Assembly (NCBI RefSeq): GCF_003336245.1
Contig: NZ_QPHM01000001.1
Span: forward strand, 744,001 to 808,000
Direction: 5' to 3'
From: Haloplanus salinus
Lineage (GTDB): Archaea; Halobacteriota; Halobacteria; Halobacteriales; Haloferacaceae
Length of the DNA stretch: 64,000 nt
The position numbers were made by a program, and so were the translations under genes. How positions within the stretch are numbered: position 1 is the stretch's first letter; each line of letters opens with the position of its first letter. Positions 35,446 to 43,681 of this stretch are shown here, in pieces. The notes under the pieces are model-generated. The model was given only the letters and a program-made list of their open reading frames with translations, had not been told where the DNA came from and ran no database searches.

Positions 35446-35787
35446 GGGAGGTTGTCGTAACGGGCGATCGCTGCTCGCTCGTCCCGGCGAGAACGTACGC
35501 TGACTACCGATACTCCACCCTCGCTGAAACCCTTGCTGGCGAACACGACGGATGCGTCGTCCGGGATCGGGCGGGATCGTGTCTCGCGTCGTCGAGTGCG
35601 CCGTTCACGATTTTCTCGCTATTTCGCGTGAGAGGACGAACGTCTCTGATACTGAGAGGGATGGATTGCTGAATAGAGAGGGATGTATTCATCAAAACCA
35701 GCCGTGCATAGTGGCCAGGTTCACGAAACCCACGTTCTGTCGATCAATCAAGCCAAATAGAGGGATCGACGGCGTCGAAACGCCCGA
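35446..35787. other. Gene-free gap
   Basis: About 340 bases with visibly lower GC than its neighbours in the right half (35610-35780). I see no frame with a recognisable domain, no RNA fold and no clear long repeats. It separates the glycosylase from the convergent secreted protein, so it may hold the two terminators. Confidence 0.35.
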
Positions 35788-37404
35788 CTATAGGTCGTAC
35801 ATAGCCGTGTAGGCGTCGATGTCGGCCTTGGTGAACTGACCGTCGCCGTTGAAGTCCAGCGCCGCGACCTGCGCGTCGGTCAGTTCGATCTTGCCCCGTC
35901 GGTAGGCGTTCTCCAGACGCGTGAGTCGCGAGACGTCCTGGCCGTCGACGTCACCGTCACCGTCCAAGTCCTCGTACAGCCCGTCTCCGTCGGTGTCTTC
36001 TGGGGTCACCTCTGTCCCATCCGGCAGGACGATCGGGTCGGGGAATACGTCCTCCTCCTCAACGGTGATCGTGGCGGTGTCGCTCAGTCCGCCAAGGCTC
36101 GCCGTCAGCGTCGCCTCGCCCTGGGCGTTCCCAGAGACCACGCCGTCGTCGGCGATGGTCGCCACGGCTGTGTCGCTACTCACGTACGTAGAGACGGTGG
36201 TCCCGGTCTCGGTGGTGGTATCGACGAACGAGAGGCTGACCGTCGCCTGGGTGTCTTCATCGACGAGGATGGTGTCCTCGGCGAGCGTCAGCGCGAGCGC
36301 CTCGAGACTCCACAGCAGGCGCGGGTACGAGTCGGTCAGCACCCACGTGGGCCCGAAGGCGAACCCGGTCATGTTGGTCGCGGCGGCGGCGCCGGTCATC
36401 TGGGCGGTCGTGAGTCCGGTTCCGCCGTCAGCCGAGGTGGTCTGCCCCGTCATCTCCGTATCCCAGTACGACTCACCCACGTTCCCGCCGATATTTTCGC
36501 CGACGAGCCCGCCGACCGAGGAGTTGCCGGAGACGGGTCCGCTCGCGTACGACCTCTGCACCCCCCCGAAGGCGATCCAGCCGATGAGCCCGCCGACCGA
36601 GGAGTTGCCGGAGACGGGTCCGCTCGCGTACGACCTGAGCACCCCTCCGTCAATGCTCCAGCCGGCGAGCCCGCCGACGTTGTCGTTGCCGGTGACGGTG
36701 CCGCTCGCGTAGGACTCACTCACCAGTTCGGAATGGATGCCGATGAGCCCGCCGACGTTGTCGTTGCCGGTGACGGTGCCGCTCGCGTAGGACTCACTCA
36801 CCGGTCCTCGGTTTCCCCCGACGAGCCCGCCGACAAAGTCGTCGCCGGTGACTTGCCCACTCGACGAACAGTCACTCACCGTCCCCTTTTGATTGGCGCC
36901 GACGAGCCCGCCGACCCCGTCCCTGCCGGTGACGGTGAGGCCAGTGAGCGTGACGTTTCTGATGCTCGCTTCTAATGCAAACCCGAACAACCCGACGGAG
37001 TCCTCTGTCGGCCGGTTGATAGTCAGCCCCGAAATGGTGTTGCCCTGTCCGTCGAACGAGCCCGTGAATGAGGTGCTGCTGTCGCCGATTGGAATGAATC
37101 CCTCACCGCCGTTCCAGTTCACCGTGTCGCTGGCGTCGATGTCGTTGTCGAGGAGATAGTGCGCACTAAGCTCGTTCTCCATCCACTGTAACTCCTGGAC
37201 CGTCGTGATGACGTACGGGTCTCCGGCGGTCCCGCTGCCAGTCGCAGGCGGGGTCGAGTTTGGCGTGTTCGCCGCGGCTGGCGTCGTGGCGAAGGCGCCG
37301 AGCGCGCCGAGTGCGCCGAGTCCGGCGAGGGTCCGCAGCGTGGTGCGGCGGGTGGTCAACGTGGTCTTCGAGGATACAACTGATTTTTCGTGTGGTGATT
37401 TCAT
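35788..37404 (-). CDS. Secreted GLUG-repeat protein with Big_2-like and dockerin-like domains
   Basis: 538 residues. The N-terminus has TTRRTTLRTLAGLGALGALG, a twin-arginine signal, so it is exported folded. Residues about 60-330 contain GLUG repeats such as VGGLVGGNRGPVSESYASGT and SVGGLVGENIGGNVGESYWD, forming a beta-helix. Residues about 365-440 are a bacterial Ig-like (Big_2) domain (LVDEDTQATVSLSFVD onward). The last 60 residues have two EF-hand-like calcium loops (DLDGDGDVDGQDVSRLTRLE and DFNGDGQFTKADIDAYTAMY), a dockerin type I pattern. It is likely a surface adhesin or scaffold-bound protein; no cohesin is in the window. Confidence 0.85.
   Translation of the reverse strand: MKSPHEKSVVSSKTTLTTRRTTLRTLAGLGALGALGAFATTPAAANTPNSTPPATGSGTAGDPYVITTVQELQWMENELSAHYLLDNDIDASDTVNWNGGEGFIPIGDSSTSFTGSFDGQGNTISGLTINRPTEDSVGLFGFALEASIRNVTLTGLTVTGRDGVGGLVGANQKGTVSDCSSSGQVTGDDFVGGLVGGNRGPVSESYASGTVTGNDNVGGLIGIHSELVSESYASGTVTGNDNVGGLAGWSIDGGVLRSYASGPVSGNSSVGGLIGWIAFGGVQRSYASGPVSGNSSVGGLVGENIGGNVGESYWDTEMTGQTTSADGGTGLTTAQMTGAAAATNMTGFAFGPTWVLTDSYPRLLWSLEALALTLAEDTILVDEDTQATVSLSFVDTTTETGTTVSTYVSSDTAVATIADDGVVSGNAQGEATLTASLGGLSDTATITVEEEDVFPDPIVLPDGTEVTPEDTDGDGLYEDLDGDGDVDGQDVSRLTRLENAYRRGKIELTDAQVAALDFNGDGQFTKADIDAYTAMYDL
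36511..36802. repeat. Tandem DNA repeats inside the GLUG protein gene
   Basis: A 45-base unit at 36511-36555 recurs unchanged at 36592-36636 (81 bases apart). A different 58-base unit at 36667-36724 recurs at 36745-36802 (78 bases apart). Each step is one 26-27-residue GLUG repeat. The near identity at DNA level points to recent duplication and makes the copy number prone to change. Confidence 0.85.
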
Positions 37405-37505
37405 CTGCTACTCGGCTCGGAGTACACCCCGATGCTGTCGCTCCACTACCGTAGTTATCACAGGCGCCCTGAGTATATGTAGTAGTAGTAAGTCTTACAT
37501 TTCCG

Positions 37506-37892
37506 TCAGAAGCAAGTGTCCAATTCCCCACGCCGGAGGACTGACCCACCGCCGACCGACTCGCGCCCCCTATACAGCACGCGCCCCGAAATCCGTTCGA
37601 TACTCGACACCGAGACGACGATGCCACTGGGACGTGTCTCTCGGGCGTTCCGGTCGATACACCCGCAGAACGCGTCGAAATCGTTTGCCCCGGCGCTCTC
37701 GGCGATGTCACGGAGCGTCCCGATCCGGAGTTCGTCGTGCAACGGGACCGTCACCTGTCGATGATCAGTTTCGTTCGTCGGGTGTTCGTAGTACAGCTGG
37801 GCGTGGTCTCCGGTCGTTCGACGCCACTCGAACCCGCCCGTGTTCACCAGCACCGTCACGATCTCCAGCCCGGAGAACGTTCGTCTGCCCAT
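37506..37892 (-). CDS. hicA: HicA-family mRNA interferase toxin with a C-terminal extension
   Basis: Toxin of a type II toxin-antitoxin pair that cuts mRNA. The first 83 residues match HicA: MGRRTFSGLEIVTVLVNTGG then FEWRRTTGDHAQLYYEHP, with the His of the active site, and TVPLHDELRIGTLRDIAESA. Family members end near here (about 75-90 residues). This frame runs on for 45 unrelated residues to FxC-type end DTCF, probably because an old stop was lost or shifted. It starts three bases after the hicB stop. Activity of the extended form is uncertain. Confidence 0.8.
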   Translation of the reverse strand: MGRRTFSGLEIVTVLVNTGGFEWRRTTGDHAQLYYEHPTNETDHRQVTVPLHDELRIGTLRDIAESAGANDFDAFCGCIDRNARETRPSGIVVSVSSIERISGRVLYRGRESVGGGSVLRRGELDTCF

Positions 37893-37895
37893 CGA

Positions 37896-38165
37896 TCAGT
37901 CGAGGACATCCGGCGGTTCGCGCTCGCCCGTGGTGTTGTCGGCAGGGTCGATCCCAGCGGCGCGGAGTTCCTCGTCGGTCGGCGCGCGCCCACGCTCACC
38001 GTCGTGCAGCGCCACTGCGTCGTCGAGGTTCTCTAGCGCCGCCGTTCTGGACTCACCCTGTGTCGTGACGCCCGTTTCCACGTCCGTTGCGACCCACCAG
38101 TCGTCCTCCTGCCAGAGACGAATCTCGCCGTCGTGACCGTCGCCGTCTCGAGTCGACCTGGCCAT
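37896..38165 (-). CDS. hicB: HicB-family antitoxin
   Basis: 89 residues from MARSTRDGDGHDGEIRLWQE. The core IRLWQEDDWWVATDVETGVT then TQGESRTAALENLDDAVALH is the HicB partial RNase-H fold that blocks HicA. No DNA-binding domain follows, so control by the pair itself is less clear. It is first in the operon, the usual antitoxin-first order in archaea. An upstream in-frame extension is not used because the promoter lies inside it. Confidence 0.85.
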   Translation of the reverse strand: MARSTRDGDGHDGEIRLWQEDDWWVATDVETGVTTQGESRTAALENLDDAVALHDGERGRAPTDEELRAAGIDPADNTTGEREPPDVLD

Positions 38166-38191
38166 CCTACTCAGTGTTGGGCGACTGGTCG

Positions 38192-38197
38192 TATAAG
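38192..38197 (-). promoter_or_regulatory. TATA box of the hicBA operon
   Basis: On the gene's strand CTTATA lies 27 bases before the hicB ATG, which predicts a leaderless message and settles the start. Confidence 0.6.
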
Positions 38198-38376
38198 CAC
38201 TCGGCGGCCCTCCCACGAAGCTTGAAGCGACGGCGAGAACTGGCTGGTCTCGGGACCGACTCGCGCCCGGCGTACGGCACGGCATCGACTGCGGATCAGC
38301 GACCGAGGGTTTCAGCAGAGCCGATAGTCCCTACCGCAACGGAAAGCCACTTGCCCCCTGCGGACCGACAGGACGT

Positions 38377-39084
38377 ATGAGCCTCTCCCGACCCCCGTCG
38401 GAGGCGCTTGCCGACGTGGTCATCGTCGACTACGGCCTCGGCAACCTCCGGTCGGCCACGCGCGGCCTCGAACGCGCCGGCGCGTCCGTCACCATCACCG
38501 ACGACCCGGACGACTTCGCCGCCGCCGACGGCATCGTCCTGCCGGGCGTCGGGGCGTTCCGCGAGGGCATGGAGAACGCGGGGCCGTACCGCGAGGCCCT
38601 CGCCGACGCCGTCGCCCGCGGTCAGCCCGTCTTCGGCATCTGCCTCGGGATGCAGATGCTCCTCACGTCGAGCGAGGAGGCCGACCACGCCGGCGAGGGC
38701 GACGTCGTCGGCCTCGACTTCGTCCCCGGTCGCAACGTCCGCTTCGACGAGGGACAGAAGGTCCCCCACATGGGCTGGAACGACCTGACCGTCGAGCGCG
38801 ATCACCCGCTCGTCTCGGGCGTCGACGCGGCGGCCGCGCCGGACCGCGACGGTCCCGGTGGAGGGTCCGTCGAGGGCGAGTACGCCTACTTCGTCCACTC
38901 CTACTACGCCGTCCCCGACGACGACGGGGCGGTCGTCGCCACGACGGACCACGGTCGAACCTTCCCTGCGGTTATCGCGAACGACGACGGGACCGTCTTC
39001 GGGACGCAGTTCCACCCCGAGAAGAGCGGCGAGACGGGACTGACGATCCTGCGGAACTTCGTCGACGTCTGTTACACACAGTGA
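38377..39084 (+). CDS. hisH: Imidazole glycerol phosphate synthase glutamine amidotransferase subunit
   Basis: Supplies ammonia from glutamine for histidine synthesis, working with HisF. The 235 residues have the class I amidotransferase triad: Cys in GICLGMQMLL, and His and Glu in FGTQFHPEKSGETG. The start motif VVIVDYGLGNLRSATRGLER is standard. A short insertion with GPGGGSVEG near residue 165 is common in haloarchaea. hisF is not in the window. Confidence 0.96.
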   Translation: MSLSRPPSEALADVVIVDYGLGNLRSATRGLERAGASVTITDDPDDFAAADGIVLPGVGAFREGMENAGPYREALADAVARGQPVFGICLGMQMLLTSSEEADHAGEGDVVGLDFVPGRNVRFDEGQKVPHMGWNDLTVERDHPLVSGVDAAAAPDRDGPGGGSVEGEYAYFVHSYYAVPDDDGAVVATTDHGRTFPAVIANDDGTVFGTQFHPEKSGETGLTILRNFVDVCYTQ

Positions 39085-39129
39085 TAATCGGAGGGGCGGG
39101 TTTATACTCGACTCGTCCACACTGCCGAC

Positions 39130-40545
39130 GTGAACGATCGGGCCACCGCCGAGCCCAGCTCGGAGTACCGCGCGCTCTTCGAGCACGTCTCAGACGGGCT
39201 CCTCGTCCTGGATCCGGAAAGCGGCGCCGTCCGCGACGCCAACGGTCGGTTCGTCGCGATGAGTGGCTTCGACCGTGATGCGCTTACCGACGCCCGGCTC
39301 GACGACCTGTTGGTCGAGGGGTCACGATCCGAGGCGCCGATCCAGTCGCTCGTCGACGCCGCGGACGACGGCCGGACCGTCGAGTGGCGCTTCCGCCGCC
39401 GTACGGGGACACCGTTCTGGGCCGACCTCTCCGCGTCGCTGGCCGACCTCTGTGGCGAGCAGTGCGTGCTGACGACCGTTCGGGACGTGACCGAGCGCCG
39501 ACGCCGCCGGGAGGAGCTCGGCCGGTTCGAGGAACTGGTCGAACACGTCCCGACGGGCATCTTCCGGGCGCCGTGCGATCCGGACGGCACCTTCCTCGAA
39601 GCCAACCCGACCATGGTCGACCTGTTCGACGCGGAGTCGAAAGTCGACCTGCTGTCGACGCCCGTCGCCGACATCTACGCCGACGGGGACGACTGCCGAT
39701 CCTTCTTCGACGCGCTGGCCGGGCGGAGCGTCGTGACCGAGAAGGTCGAACTCCGGACGCTGACCGGCGACCGGTTCTGGGGGCTGGTCACCGTCTGTCG
39801 TTGCGAGAACGCGGACGGGGAGACGTACATCGACGGGGCGATCAAGGACGTGACCGAGACGCGGGAGTACCAGCAGGTGCTGGAGGAGCAAAACGAGCGT
39901 CTCGAACTCCTCAACCGCATCGTCCGCCACGACATCCGCAACGATATGCAGCTCGTACAGGGGATGGCCGATCTACTCGACGACGTCTCCGGCGACGGTG
40001 ACCAGCCACACCTAGAGACGATCCGAACGCGAACCAAACACGTCATCGAACTCACGGACCTGATGGGGGAGTTGATGGACGCGCTCGTCACCGAGTCGGG
40101 GGAGAACCTCGAACCGACGAACCTCTCGTTCGTCTTGGACCGGGAGGTCCGGGAGGCGGAATCGAGCTATCCGGACGCCACGATCAGAACGCGCGGGAAC
40201 GTCCCGCTGGTCGAGGTGATGGCGAACGACATGCTCCGGTCGGTGTTCCGGAACCTTCTGAACAACGCCGTCCAGCACCACGACGGCGACGAACCCACTG
40301 TCGAGGTGTCCGCCGACGTCGAGGACGAGTGGGTGCAGGTCCGCATCGCCGACGACGGCCCGGGCATCGATCCGGACCGCCGCGAGGCCGTGTTCGGGAG
40401 AGGCGAAAAAGGGCTCGGCAGCGAGGGTACCGGTCTCGGGCTCTACCTGGTGTACACGCTCGTCGACCACTACGGCGGGTCGGTGTGGATCGAGGACAAC
40501 GAACCGCGCGGGAGCGTCTTCAACGTCCGCCTTCGCCTCACCTGA
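39130..40545 (+). CDS. PAS-domain sensor histidine kinase
   Basis: 471 residues, cytoplasmic (no membrane segment). Two PAS domains (YRALFEHVSDGLLVLDPESG and ELVEHVPTGIFRAPCDPDG) sense an unknown signal. A HisKA-like helix carries the phospho-acceptor in NRIVRHDIRNDMQLVQGMAD. The ATP domain has NNAVQHHDGDEPTVEV (N box), DDGPGIDPDRREAVFG (G1) and GTGLGLYLVYTLVDHYGGSV (G2). The start is GTG, the only good one. The C-terminal third is very like the kinase encoded at 42-43.5 kb. No response regulator is adjacent. Confidence 0.92.
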   Translation: MNDRATAEPSSEYRALFEHVSDGLLVLDPESGAVRDANGRFVAMSGFDRDALTDARLDDLLVEGSRSEAPIQSLVDAADDGRTVEWRFRRRTGTPFWADLSASLADLCGEQCVLTTVRDVTERRRRREELGRFEELVEHVPTGIFRAPCDPDGTFLEANPTMVDLFDAESKVDLLSTPVADIYADGDDCRSFFDALAGRSVVTEKVELRTLTGDRFWGLVTVCRCENADGETYIDGAIKDVTETREYQQVLEEQNERLELLNRIVRHDIRNDMQLVQGMADLLDDVSGDGDQPHLETIRTRTKHVIELTDLMGELMDALVTESGENLEPTNLSFVLDREVREAESSYPDATIRTRGNVPLVEVMANDMLRSVFRNLLNNAVQHHDGDEPTVEVSADVEDEWVQVRIADDGPGIDPDRREAVFGRGEKGLGSEGTGLGLYLVYTLVDHYGGSVWIEDNEPRGSVFNVRLRLT

Positions 40546-40667
40546 GGGGTCTCGGGAGTCGTCGGGGCGGGCCGGCGACGCTACCGGCGGGGCGAGAGCC
40601 CTCGCGGCCGTCGCCACGGCGGGAGCGACCCGACGCGCTTTTGCCACTCTCCGCGCAATTCGGGGAC

Positions 40668-41471
40668 ATGGAAGCCATCACGCTCGGTCCCGCGGGGACG
40701 TACTCCCATCGGGCCGCGGGGGCGGTCGCCGACGAGGTGATCTTCAGCGAGTCCGTGACCGCCATCGTCGAGGCAGTGGCGGACGGCGAGTACCGGCGCG
40801 GCGTCGTCCCCATCGAGAACAGCATCGAGGGGAGCGTCACGGAGACGCTCGACGCCCTCGCCGACTACGAGGTGAGCGTCGTCGAAGAGATCGTGACGCC
40901 GATCCGCCACGCGCTGATCGCACGGTCGCCGGAGTTCGACGTGGTTGCGAGCCACTCTCAGGCGCTCGCGCAGTGCCGATCCTTCCTCGAAGCCGAGTAC
41001 CCCGACGCGACGCTAGAGGCGGTCGCCAGCACCGCTCGCGGCGTCGAACACGCTCGCGAGGACGCCTCGGTCGCCGCCATCGCCCACCCCGACAACGCCG
41101 GCGACGATCTGCAGGTGCTCGCGGAGGACATCCAGGACCGGGACTCGAACGCGACCCGGTTTTTCGCCATCGCGCCCGCCGACGAGGGGTCGGACGCCGG
41201 CGGCAAGTCGACGGTCGTGGTCAATCCGAACGCCAACTACCCCGGTCTCCTGCTCGAACTGCTGGAGGCCTTCGCGGACCGGGACATCAACCTCTCGCGC
41301 GTGGAGTCCCGGCCCACGGGCGACCGCCTCGGCGACTACCTCTTTCACATCGACTTCGAGGCCGGTCTCTACGAGCGCCACGCCCGCGACGCCGTCGAGG
41401 ATGTGGAGGAGATCGCCGCCGACGGCTGGGTGCGTCGCCTCGGCTCCTACGACACCCGCCACGTCGTCTAA
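40668..41471 (+). CDS. pheA: Prephenate dehydratase
   Basis: Turns prephenate into phenylpyruvate for phenylalanine. The 267 residues have the PDT domain (MEAITLGPAGTYSHRAAG, VVPIENSIEGSVTETLDALA, and the conserved TR-F pair in DSNATRFFAIAP) followed by a C-terminal ACT domain (NYPGLLLELLEAFADRDINL then SRVESRP) that should bind phenylalanine for feedback control. This is the mono-functional form, without chorismate mutase. Confidence 0.95.
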   Translation: MEAITLGPAGTYSHRAAGAVADEVIFSESVTAIVEAVADGEYRRGVVPIENSIEGSVTETLDALADYEVSVVEEIVTPIRHALIARSPEFDVVASHSQALAQCRSFLEAEYPDATLEAVASTARGVEHAREDASVAAIAHPDNAGDDLQVLAEDIQDRDSNATRFFAIAPADEGSDAGGKSTVVVNPNANYPGLLLELLEAFADRDINLSRVESRPTGDRLGDYLFHIDFEAGLYERHARDAVEDVEEIAADGWVRRLGSYDTRHVV

Positions 41472-41532
41472 AACACCACAGGGCGAGCCTTCAAGCCCGC
41501 TATCGTGCGATTAGCTATCCTGCATCCAGCGG

Positions 41533-41539
41533 TATTTAT
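41533..41539 (+). promoter_or_regulatory. TATA-like box of the hsp20 gene
   Basis: TATTTAT lies about 37 bases before the ATG and predicts a leader of about 10-15 bases. No other heat-shock element can be named with confidence. Confidence 0.45.
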
Positions 41540-41575
41540 CTCCTCGGCGGGCGTACGGTAGGTCGGCGAGTACCC

Positions 41576-42007
41576 ATGCAACCAAACGACTACTTCAGTG
41601 ACTTCGACGACCTCTTCGAGCGCATGACCGGCGACCGATGGGGGATGTTCGGCCGCTACAACCGCGCCGGCGACGGCGACGGCGGCAGTGACTTCGCCAT
41701 CGACGTGGCGCACCACGACGGCGAACTCGTCGTCACGGCGGACGTCCCCGGCTTCGAGAAGTCGGACTTCGGCATCTCCGTCGACGGCGACCTCCTGACG
41801 ATTCGCGCCGACTCCGAGCAGTCGTCCGACATCGACGAGGACGCGTACGTTCGCCGCGAGCGTCGCCACCGTTCGATACGCCGTACTATCCGTCTGCCAG
41901 CCGACGTGGACGGCGAAGGTGCGTCCGCGAGCTACCGAAACGGCGTACTGACGGTGACGATTCCCGTCGACGCCGACGCCGACGTGCGCCACATCGACGT
42001 CGAGTAG
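41576..42007 (+). CDS. hsp20: Hsp20/alpha-crystallin small heat-shock protein
   Basis: ATP-independent holdase that keeps unfolding proteins soluble. The 143 residues have the alpha-crystallin domain from about 45 (FAIDVAHHDGELVVTADVPG then FEKSDFGISVDGDLL) to the NGVLTV-type motif SYRNGVLTVTIPVD. The short N-terminal arm has Phe and Tyr residues typical of oligomer contacts, and the tail is short. The ATG fits its own promoter. Confidence 0.93.
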   Translation: MQPNDYFSDFDDLFERMTGDRWGMFGRYNRAGDGDGGSDFAIDVAHHDGELVVTADVPGFEKSDFGISVDGDLLTIRADSEQSSDIDEDAYVRRERRHRSIRRTIRLPADVDGEGASASYRNGVLTVTIPVDADADVRHIDVE

Positions 42008-42054
42008 CACCGCGCGCCGGCGACCCCGTTTCGGTCCCTCACGGGGTCCATCCC

Positions 42055-43551
42055 TCACGCGTCCGCGATCGGCAGTTCGACGACGGCGACGCTCCCGCGC
42101 GGTTCGTTGTCCTCGATCCACACCGACCCGCCGTACTGCTCGACCAGCGACTGGACGAGGTAGAGTCCGAGGCCGGTGCCATCGCTGTCGAGCCCTTTCT
42201 CCCCGTTCCCGAACACGGCCTCGCGGCGGTCCGGATCGATGCCCGGGCCGTCGTCGGCGATGCGGACGATGGCCGTGTGATCACCCCGCGTCGTGTCGGC
42301 GGTGACTTCCACCGTCGGCGCCTCCCGGTCGCTGTGCTGGACGGCGTTGTTCAGGAGGTTCCGAAACACCGACGACAGGAGATCGTTCGCCCGCACGTTC
42401 ACGTCGGGAACGCCGTCCCGAAGTTCGATCGTCGCGTGGCCGAACGCTTCTCGTCGGCGGTCGATCTCGGATCGGAGCGTCTCGGCGAGGGGGACGGGTT
42501 CCAGCGGAAGTCCGGTCTCGCCGGCGACCGTCCGTGCGAGGTCGCGTGAACTCTCGATGAGTTCGACGACGTGTTCGCCGGTGTCGAGGATCGTCCGGAG
42601 GTGCTCCGCACCCTCCTCGTCGGCGTGGTCCTCGAGCAGCCGTCCCAAGCCGAGCACGATCTGCATGTCGTTGCGGATGTCGTGACGGAGGACCCGATTG
42701 AGCGCGCGGAGCTGGTCACGCTTGCGCGCGAGTTCGTCCTCGGAGGCGCGGCGCCGCGTGATATTACGGGCGACCGACAGCACCGCCGGCAACCCCCGGT
42801 AGCGGACGTATCGGGCGCTCACCTCGACCGGGACCGTCCCGCCGTCGGCGGTCGTGTGAACCGTCTCGTAGACGAGGCGGCCGTCGGTCGAGGCGGGCGC
42901 GCGGACGGGCGTCGCGTCGGTGACCGCCTCGGGGTCGCCCTCCACCTCGTCGATCCGGCGGCCGACGAGCGCGTCGGGACCGTAGCCCAGTCGGTCGGAC
43001 GCGGCGTCGTTGGCGGCGATGATCGTGCCCCGGGCGTCGTGGACGAGGACCGCGTCGCCGATGCCGTCGAAGAGATCCAGATACTCGTCCCGGGAGCGGC
43101 GGAGCGCGGCCTCGCGGGCACGCAGCGCCCGGATCGTGGTCGCCTGCTTCGCGGCGAACAAGCCGACGAGGACGCCGACGGCGCCGCCGACGCTGACGAA
43201 GTGCAACACGACCAGCGTCGGCCGAGCCCCGGTCGAGCCGGGGAGGAGGTCGGAGGCCACGAAGGCGCCGAAGGAGCCGAACACGAGCATCCCGACGGCG
43301 GTCAACAGCGGCACCCGAAGCGCGAAACGGCCGTCGAGGTCGCTCGAGGGGAGCCAGGCGGCGGCGACCAACAGGAGGACGGCGAAGCCGAGCGGAGCGG
43401 CGGCGACCGGGGAGCGCCACGGCGTGTCGCCGCCCTCGACGGCCAACACCACGACTATCGCGACACCGAGCCCGCCGACGACGACGGCGGCAAGCCGACC
43501 GGGCGACGGTACCTTCACGATGTGCTCGTCGGGGACCGACGAGCCAGTCAC
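42055..43551 (-). CDS. Membrane-bound PAS-domain sensor histidine kinase
   Basis: 498 residues. Four hydrophobic segments cover about residues 15-140 (LAAVVVGGLGVAIVVVLAV, GFAVLLLVAAAWL and two more). A PAS domain follows (YLDLFDGIGDAVLVHDARGT), then the His box RVLRHDIRNDMQIVLGLGRL, N box NNAVQHSDREAPTVEV and ATP loops ADDGPGIDPDRREAVFG and GTGLGLYLVQSLVEQYGGSV. It shares long near-identical runs with the 39-40.5 kb kinase. The written start is GTG, but the TATA box sits only three bases in front of it; a GTG at 43518 (VKVPSPGRLAAVV) may be the true start. Confidence 0.9.
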   Translation of the reverse strand: MTGSSVPDEHIVKVPSPGRLAAVVVGGLGVAIVVVLAVEGGDTPWRSPVAAAPLGFAVLLLVAAAWLPSSDLDGRFALRVPLLTAVGMLVFGSFGAFVASDLLPGSTGARPTLVVLHFVSVGGAVGVLVGLFAAKQATTIRALRAREAALRRSRDEYLDLFDGIGDAVLVHDARGTIIAANDAASDRLGYGPDALVGRRIDEVEGDPEAVTDATPVRAPASTDGRLVYETVHTTADGGTVPVEVSARYVRYRGLPAVLSVARNITRRRASEDELARKRDQLRALNRVLRHDIRNDMQIVLGLGRLLEDHADEEGAEHLRTILDTGEHVVELIESSRDLARTVAGETGLPLEPVPLAETLRSEIDRRREAFGHATIELRDGVPDVNVRANDLLSSVFRNLLNNAVQHSDREAPTVEVTADTTRGDHTAIVRIADDGPGIDPDRREAVFGNGEKGLDSDGTGLGLYLVQSLVEQYGGSVWIEDNEPRGSVAVVELPIADA

Positions 43552-43553
43552 GG

Positions 43554-43561
43554 ATATATAA
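43554..43561 (-). promoter_or_regulatory. TATA box of the membrane histidine kinase gene
   Basis: ATTATATA-type sequence is read on the minus strand. Transcription would begin near 43530, inside the annotated frame, which favours the downstream GTG at 43518. It could alternatively serve an unseen plus-strand transcript. Confidence 0.45.
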
Positions 43562-43649
43562 TGACGTCTTACCGTGACGGGTCGACGGGCTAAGCTGCGC
43601 TTACCGACGTGATCGGGGGAGATAATCGCCGGTTTCGGCGGGATAGGAG

Positions 43650-43657
43650 TTATTTTA
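43650..43657 (+). promoter_or_regulatory. TATA box of leuS
   Basis: TTATTTTA ends 25 bases before the ATG, giving a leaderless message. Confidence 0.6.
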
Positions 43658-43681
43658 GGTCGGGGGTTCCTGAAGCGCGAT

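Noticed and set aside
35504-35695. 63-residue minus-strand frame in the gap before the GLUG gene
   Set aside because: No family match, no promoter and no ribosome site at its start.
35921-36712. Ser/Pro-rich frame with repeats opposite the GLUG gene
   Set aside because: The repeats are those of the GLUG coding strand read in reverse; not a separate gene.
36511-36802. Possible CRISPR-like array
   Set aside because: The repeats are 45 and 58 bases, come in pairs and lie in frame inside a coding gene, with spacers that are coding sequence. There are no cas genes.
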